A stretch of 64,000 nt of DNA from Garcia nutans (taxonomy: Eukaryota > Streptophyta > Magnoliopsida > Malpighiales > Euphorbiaceae): contig CANTUV010000078.1 in the NCBI GenBank assembly GCA_947685225.1, forward strand, positions 434,001-498,000. The letters are read 5' to 3'. Shown one piece after another: positions 59,440-64,000 of the stretch (position 1 is its first letter; every line of letters starts with the position of its first letter). Under the pieces are notes generated by a model, which was given only the letters and a program-made list of their open reading frames with translations, was not told the DNA's origin and searched no databases. The translations under genes were made by a program, and so were the position numbers.

Positions 59440-60525
59440 GATATGAGTTGGTATGATTTTGATATGAGTGTGTATGAGTTGGTATGCATATGATATGAGT
59501 TTGTGTTATTGATATGAGTTGGTATGAGTAAGTATTATTGGTATGAGTTTGATATCAGTTGATATGAGTTAGTATGTGTTGATATGAGTTTGAAATTAGT
59601 TGGTATGAGTTAGTATAAGTTGATATGAGTTATATATGAGTTAGTATGATTTGATATGAGTTTGAAATTAGTATGATATGAGTTGGTATTGTTGATATGA
59701 GTTTGTATGTGTTAGTATTATTGGTATGAGTTTGATATGAGTTTAGTATGAGTTTGTATTATTGATATGATTTTGATGTGAGTTGGTATGAGTTAGTATC
59801 AGTTTGATATAAGTTATTATGAGTTGATATAAATTAGTATGAGTTAGTATGAGTTTGATATGAGTTTGAAATGAGTTTGTATTATTGATATGAGTTTGAA
59901 ATGAGTTGGCATGAGTTTTTATAATTTTTATGTGAGTTGGTATGAGTTTGTATTATAGATAAGAGTTTGAAATGAGTTGATATGAGTATGATATGAGTTT
60001 GATATAAATTTTTATGCATTTTGTAGTATTAATATGAGTTTGATATGAGTTGGTATTGGTTTGATATGAGTTTGTATGAGTATGATATGAATTCGATATG
60101 AGTTTATATTATTGGTATGAGTTTGATATTAATTGATATGAGTTAGTATAAGTTGATATGAATTTTAAATTAGTTGGTATGAGTTGATATGAGTTGAGAT
60201 GAGTATTGTATGAGTTTGAAATTAGTTGATATGAGTTTGTATTATTGATATGAGTTTAAAATTAGTTGATATGAGGTTGATATGAGTTTTAAATGAGTTG
60301 GTATTATTTTTTATACGAGTTTGTATTATATATATGAGTTTAAAATGAGTTTATATGTGATATGAGTATCATATAAGTTGATATTAGTTTGATATGATTT
60401 GGTATGAGTTTTTGTTATTAATATGAGTTTGATATGAGTCAGTATGAGTTGATATGAGTTTGTATCAATGATATAAATTTGATATGAGTTGATCTGATTT
60501 TGTTATGAGCTATTTTGATGTTGAC
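59440..60525. repeat. TATGAGT minisatellite, ~1.1 kb, 10-11-bp units
   Basis: About 100 imperfect units of the form TATGAGTTTGA, TATGAGTTGG or TATGAGTTAG are arranged head to tail, with interspersed TATTATTGA units. It lies wholly between a donor-like site (59277) and an acceptor (TTGCAG at 60545), so it would be intronic. No frame through it is coding. Confidence 0.92.
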
Positions 60526-61128
60526 TTTATAGTATAAAAATTGCAGGAAAAAATGGCAATAGGTTCTCATACTAGTCCATCTTCTCAAAGTGAGCAATCT
60601 CCCTTATGTGGAGCCAAGCCAACAATGCTCTATGCAAGTCCAGGAGTAATGTTGTCAAACTCTCCTAAGGGCTCCAGGATAAAAAGAAGAATGCATTGTG
60701 AAATAGATATTGCTGGCTAGGCAAATAAGCCAAGATTCGGGGTGTTATTTAGTGACGACATGCCCATTAATAAGAAGGAAGTGAAAGGTGAACAAGTCAA
60801 TGAAGAACGCATCAGAGCAAGTAATTATAAAAAATGTCTACTTCAATCAACTTTATTTGAAAGATCAACTTGTCAACTATTAAGTAACTAATCAATAAAA
60901 TATGTATCAGGATATTGATTATGTCATCCTTGCAAGTGATTGGAGGTATCACCAGGTTAACAGGGTAGGCCATAGATTGAAAATAATTCAACTGATAAAG
61001 AACGTAATTGGTTCCAACAAACAAAAGGTTTGTATGGTTTACAATGTTTAACACATTATGATTTATACTGCTATTGTGTTCAATCTCTTTTCATTTATTG
61101 ATGAAGCTCTTTTATCATTTTGGTGTAG

Positions 61129-61750
61129 ATGGTTGTCTTTAAACGATACAATGTTAGCCACCTTCTTATGCTTGATGAAAAAAATTTTGATCATTGGTTT
61201 GCGCTCTTTCATTGGCTTTTCATACGTCAAGTTCTAAGTGAAAAGCCATATGAGCTTTCATTTAAGTTTGGAAAGTCAGTCCTAAACTTTAGAATTATTG
61301 AGTATTGTTTAGTAACGGGGCTAAAATATTGTAGCCTGAAAGAAATGGTTGGGGGAACCAAATTCTTAGTTCATCGTTATGGTGGATCAACATGGGAGAG
61401 ATTGTTTATTGAATTTGAAAAATGTAAAGATGTTGAGTTGCGGATCAAATTAAGAGTGGCTTGCTTGGTTGATATGTCAGTTTTAGAAAAGGATAAGACT
61501 ACAAAGGTGGATCCCAAAATATTAGCTCTTTAGACGATATTGAGGCATTCAACAACGTCGTATAGGGGATTGTGAGCTAGGAATTCTTGTGTTTGAAGTT
61601 GAAAGAATCCCTGGATAAATTGAAGAATAAAATGGTTAGTGGCTATTCTGTCACTGATATCTCTAATGCCTTGACCATTTTTGGAATGGGGGTTATTCTT
61701 AATTTACAAGTGCTAGAAGTAGAGAGGTGCAGAAATGGATTTTCGCAATT
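61129..61750 (+). pseudogene. DUF1985 domain exon with frameshift
   Basis: At 61129-61533 the frame reads KRYNVSHLLMLDEKNFDHWF, then NFRIIEYCLVTGLKYCSLKE and YGGSTWERLFIEFEKC, matching the DUF1985 pattern in which FxIxEFALITGLxC is central. At about 61530 a frameshift moves the homology to another frame (LDDIEAFNNVV, then LKLKESLDKLKNK). In that frame two TAG codons sit where family members have Trp (V-x-GIVS-x-E). Confidence 0.75.
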
Positions 61751-62129
61751 GATGAACTAGAAAATATTTTTAAAATATCCATACCCATAAATTTGTTCGA
61801 AGTTATCGCAACAGGTATTTAACTTGAGTTGAGTTTGATATTTTGAGTTTTACCTATATCAATGCTATTATTCATTTATACATAATGAATCAATAATATA
61901 TTGCATAGGATCTGACTGCTGTGGAAATGAAAGTAACTTCTGTCAAGGCTGAGTCTCCTTATCTATAACGAATTTGCCGAAAGGAATACAAAAACACTTG
62001 GAAAAGGAAAAATTATTGACCCTGAGGTATTACTTTCATTTTGTTCCATTTATGGTATCATAATGCTTAACAGTATTAGATATTTTATATTCTTATTAGT
62101 ATTTCATTTTTCAAGAAACTGAATTTTAT

Positions 62130-62660
62130 AGCAAACCAGTTAGTGACACTAAAGAAAAAAGGTTAAAAATATTTACATGTAAGAGCAAAAGGAAGGAAGA
62201 TCCAAGTGTCATGCATAAAAGAAAAATGCAAATGGATGTACATATGGAGAATAATAAAATGGAGTTGCGCATATCGCAACTCGAGCGTAGATACAGTGCA
62301 TTAGAAAGTGAAAACACATAGCATGCTCAATTGAATAAAGAGCTAAATGCTACCATATCTCAGTTGAGCAACAAAATCACAGTCTTTAAAACAAATGAAC
62401 ATAATAGAGCAGCCAAAAAAAAAGGAAACCAAAGAAAAAGGAGGCAATAAAGGAAAAGGAATCAAAAGATTGTCAACAAATTAGGGCATTGGAAAGTAAA
62501 GACCAGGGTGCGGCAATGAAAATTGATGGATATACAAATGAAAAAGAGGCAAAGAAAGAAAGGGAAAAGATTCATAAAGAAAATAAAAGTCAAGATGAAG
62601 AAAAGAAAGAGGCTTTAAAAGAAAAAATAAATGAAAATGAAGCACTAGATTAGATTATAC
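62130..62660 (+). pseudogene. Coiled-coil linker region of the DUF1985-Ulp1 gene
   Basis: The first part reads KRLKIFTCKSKRKEDPS, then MELRISQLERRYSALESENT with a heptad-like pattern, a stop, then LNKELNATISQLSNKI. From 62410 onward the DNA is Lys/Glu-coding (AAA/GAA-rich) through several frames. The region is low complexity and frame-damaged. Confidence 0.55.
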
Positions 62661-63179
62661 ATTTTTTACACCTCCTAATGAGTATGACGATTCTACTAAA
62701 TCAAAGTTACTTATTATAAAATTTTATAAATGCACTTATATTTGATCACTTAAAATATGACTACTTGCAGAAAAAAGATATCAATGGTGGCCGAGGACAT
62801 GCTGCAGCTTAGCCTGTCATTGGTTAAAGTGATGGAGACTACGTATGAGGAACAAAGACAGAAACGTTTACTCGTGTTAAATTCTAAATACATTGGTGAT
62901 GAGTGGACTCCGGAAAGAAGAGGTCAACATAAAAAAATGAGTAAATGCCTGCAAGTTCTTTGTTGAAAGATGTCAGATGAAGTTACGTATGCACCTATTA
63001 TGCCCTTGGATCCTTTCTCCCCTTATCTACTACTCAGTGCTGAAGTTTTGATAATTGGGGGCATATGCATTTTGATAACTTTAAGCTGTAAGCTACACTT
63101 TAATTACAGATTTTGGGTTTCACATAAATTATATTGAGTGATAAACAAATTCTTCTTCATATCACATGAATATGGGTGT

Positions 63180-63920
63180 TTTAATTTGTAAAAGTGATCC
63201 AAAATTGGACCAACCTTTGCCAATGGGTGAGGTCTACGATTTCATAGTGCATTTCATGAATTACAAGAACTTTTAGTATTGATTACGAGTAAAAGATGCT
63301 TGGTTGTCAAATGATGTAAGATTTTTAATATAAATTCATCTTGATGGATATTACATTACAAATCATTATATTATATTATTAATATTAATGTATTTGTATT
63401 GAATTATAGAAAATTGATGTCATATTATATTATGTGTGCCAAAAACAGAAGTATAATACAAACTCCTTTGACCAAAGAAAGACATGCGGATCGTGCTATG
63501 TCAATCAAATTTTTATGTCGTGTCATAAAGAGTTCAAAAAGGAAAATTGGAGGACTTCAAGTTATGTAATAGATTTTCTTGAGGGCAAGCACAAATATTG
63601 TAAATATGTGAAAGATGTTGACATCATTTATCAATCAGTAAACCAATCCAAACACCATTAGTTTCTAATAGAAATAAATCTACTTGACTGGTCAATAAAA
63701 ATATATGATTCATTATATTTAGACGCCCACAAAAGTGATAGAACAAGCCCACATAAGCGATAGAATAAAATGTGTTAAGCCAATTGCAACTATATTGCCC
63801 CATGCTCTGAATAATGTTAATTTTTTCAACTATAGGACTGAATTGGAGAATAAAAAGGATACGAAGATGAAGATAAATTATGAGAAGGATATTTGTCCGT
63901 GCCAAGATGGGTGAGCTAGT
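63180..63920 (+). pseudogene. Ulp1/C48 cysteine protease domain with stop at the catalytic HW motif
   Basis: A fragment at about 63185-63315 reads DPKLDQPLPMGEVYDFIV and KDAWLSND (the WLxDxHID region). The exon from 63410 reads KIDVILYYVCQKQKYNTNSF and on to DVDIIYQSVNQSKHH, then TAG (63659-63661), then FLIEINLLDWSIKIYDS. The family motif is HWxLxxIxLxxxxIxVYDS, so the Trp after the catalytic His (63656-63658) is a stop and the catalytic Asp codon is 63707-63709. A frame change follows; VKPIATILPHALNN and DICPCQDG near 63775-63914 resemble the approach to the catalytic Gln and Cys. Confidence 0.75.
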
Positions 63921-64000
63921 ACAACTTGTCCATTCTCAGTCATTATGTAATGATAATTATTTGCCTTTTAAAATTGTTAATATTAATATATTATAACAGT

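Larger units (their letters stand above)
60546..64000 (+). pseudogene. DUF1985 + coiled-coil + Ulp1/C48 peptidase gene (MULE-associated type), decayed, truncated by window edge
   Basis: Exon 60546-60820 (ATG 60553, MAIGSHTSPSSQSEQSPL) has a stop at 60718-60720 where a Trp codon is likely. A second exon at 60911-61027 reads DIDYVILASDWRYHQVNRVG. The DUF1985 exon follows from 61129. A Lys/Glu-rich coiled coil lies at about 62130-62650. The C48 protease part begins at about 63180. Plant MULEs and related repeats carry this DUF1985-Ulp1 arrangement. Ulp1 is a SUMO-processing cysteine protease; activity here is not expected given the stops and frameshifts. Confidence 0.75.

Noticed and set aside
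59440..60525. CRISPR-like or regulatory repeat array
   Set aside because: Units are 10-11 bp, contiguous and variable, with no unique spacers. This is a minisatellite.

Overview
The window is nuclear DNA from a flowering plant, most likely a eudicot. It is AT-rich, with one long intron-rich gene followed by layered transposable elements and a decayed piece of plastid DNA. The species cannot be told from the sequence.

1-23.6 kb: one gene on the minus strand. I reconstructed 25 exons, all with GT-AG borders and consistent phases, giving 945 codons plus stop (start 23510, stop 570-572). The protein has an N-terminal hydrophobic signal or anchor segment, a long predicted lumenal or extracellular part and one C-terminal transmembrane helix with a short basic tail. 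It matches my memory of the single-copy plant membrane protein At5g58100, which I recall being linked to pollen exine formation. The introns hold a nested LINE / LTR-like / Harbinger MITE set, a MITE with an internal 250-bp duplication, a solo LTR and small tandem repeats.

23.6-25.4 kb: AT-rich intergenic DNA. 25.4-56.2 kb: a plastid insertion (NUPT) carrying the rRNA operon on the minus strand in native order: trnV, 16S, trnI, trnA, 23S, 4.5S, partial 5S. It is split by about 22.8 kb of nested elements inside the 4.5S-5S spacer. From outside in: (1) an old solo-LTR-like sequence with a near-perfect 5-bp target duplication; (2) a Sirevirus-type Ty1/copia element inside it; (3) a Tekay/Del-like Ty3/gypsy chromovirus inside the copia integrase, again with a near-perfect 5-bp duplication; (4) a hAT-type MITE in one gypsy LTR, whose empty site is kept in the other LTR. 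A second hAT MITE with a perfect 8-bp duplication sits in the trnA intron of the NUPT. No copia or gypsy open reading frame is intact.

56.2-58.9 kb: intergenic AT-rich DNA with degenerate repeats. 58.95-64 kb: a decayed plus-strand gene of the DUF1985 + coiled coil + Ulp1/C48 protease type that Mutator-like elements often carry. It has a 1.1-kb TATGAGT minisatellite in an intron and several probable Trp-to-stop changes. It runs off the right edge.

I found no prokaryotic-style system, CRISPR array or operon. The most informative signal is the insertion chronology recorded in the nest.
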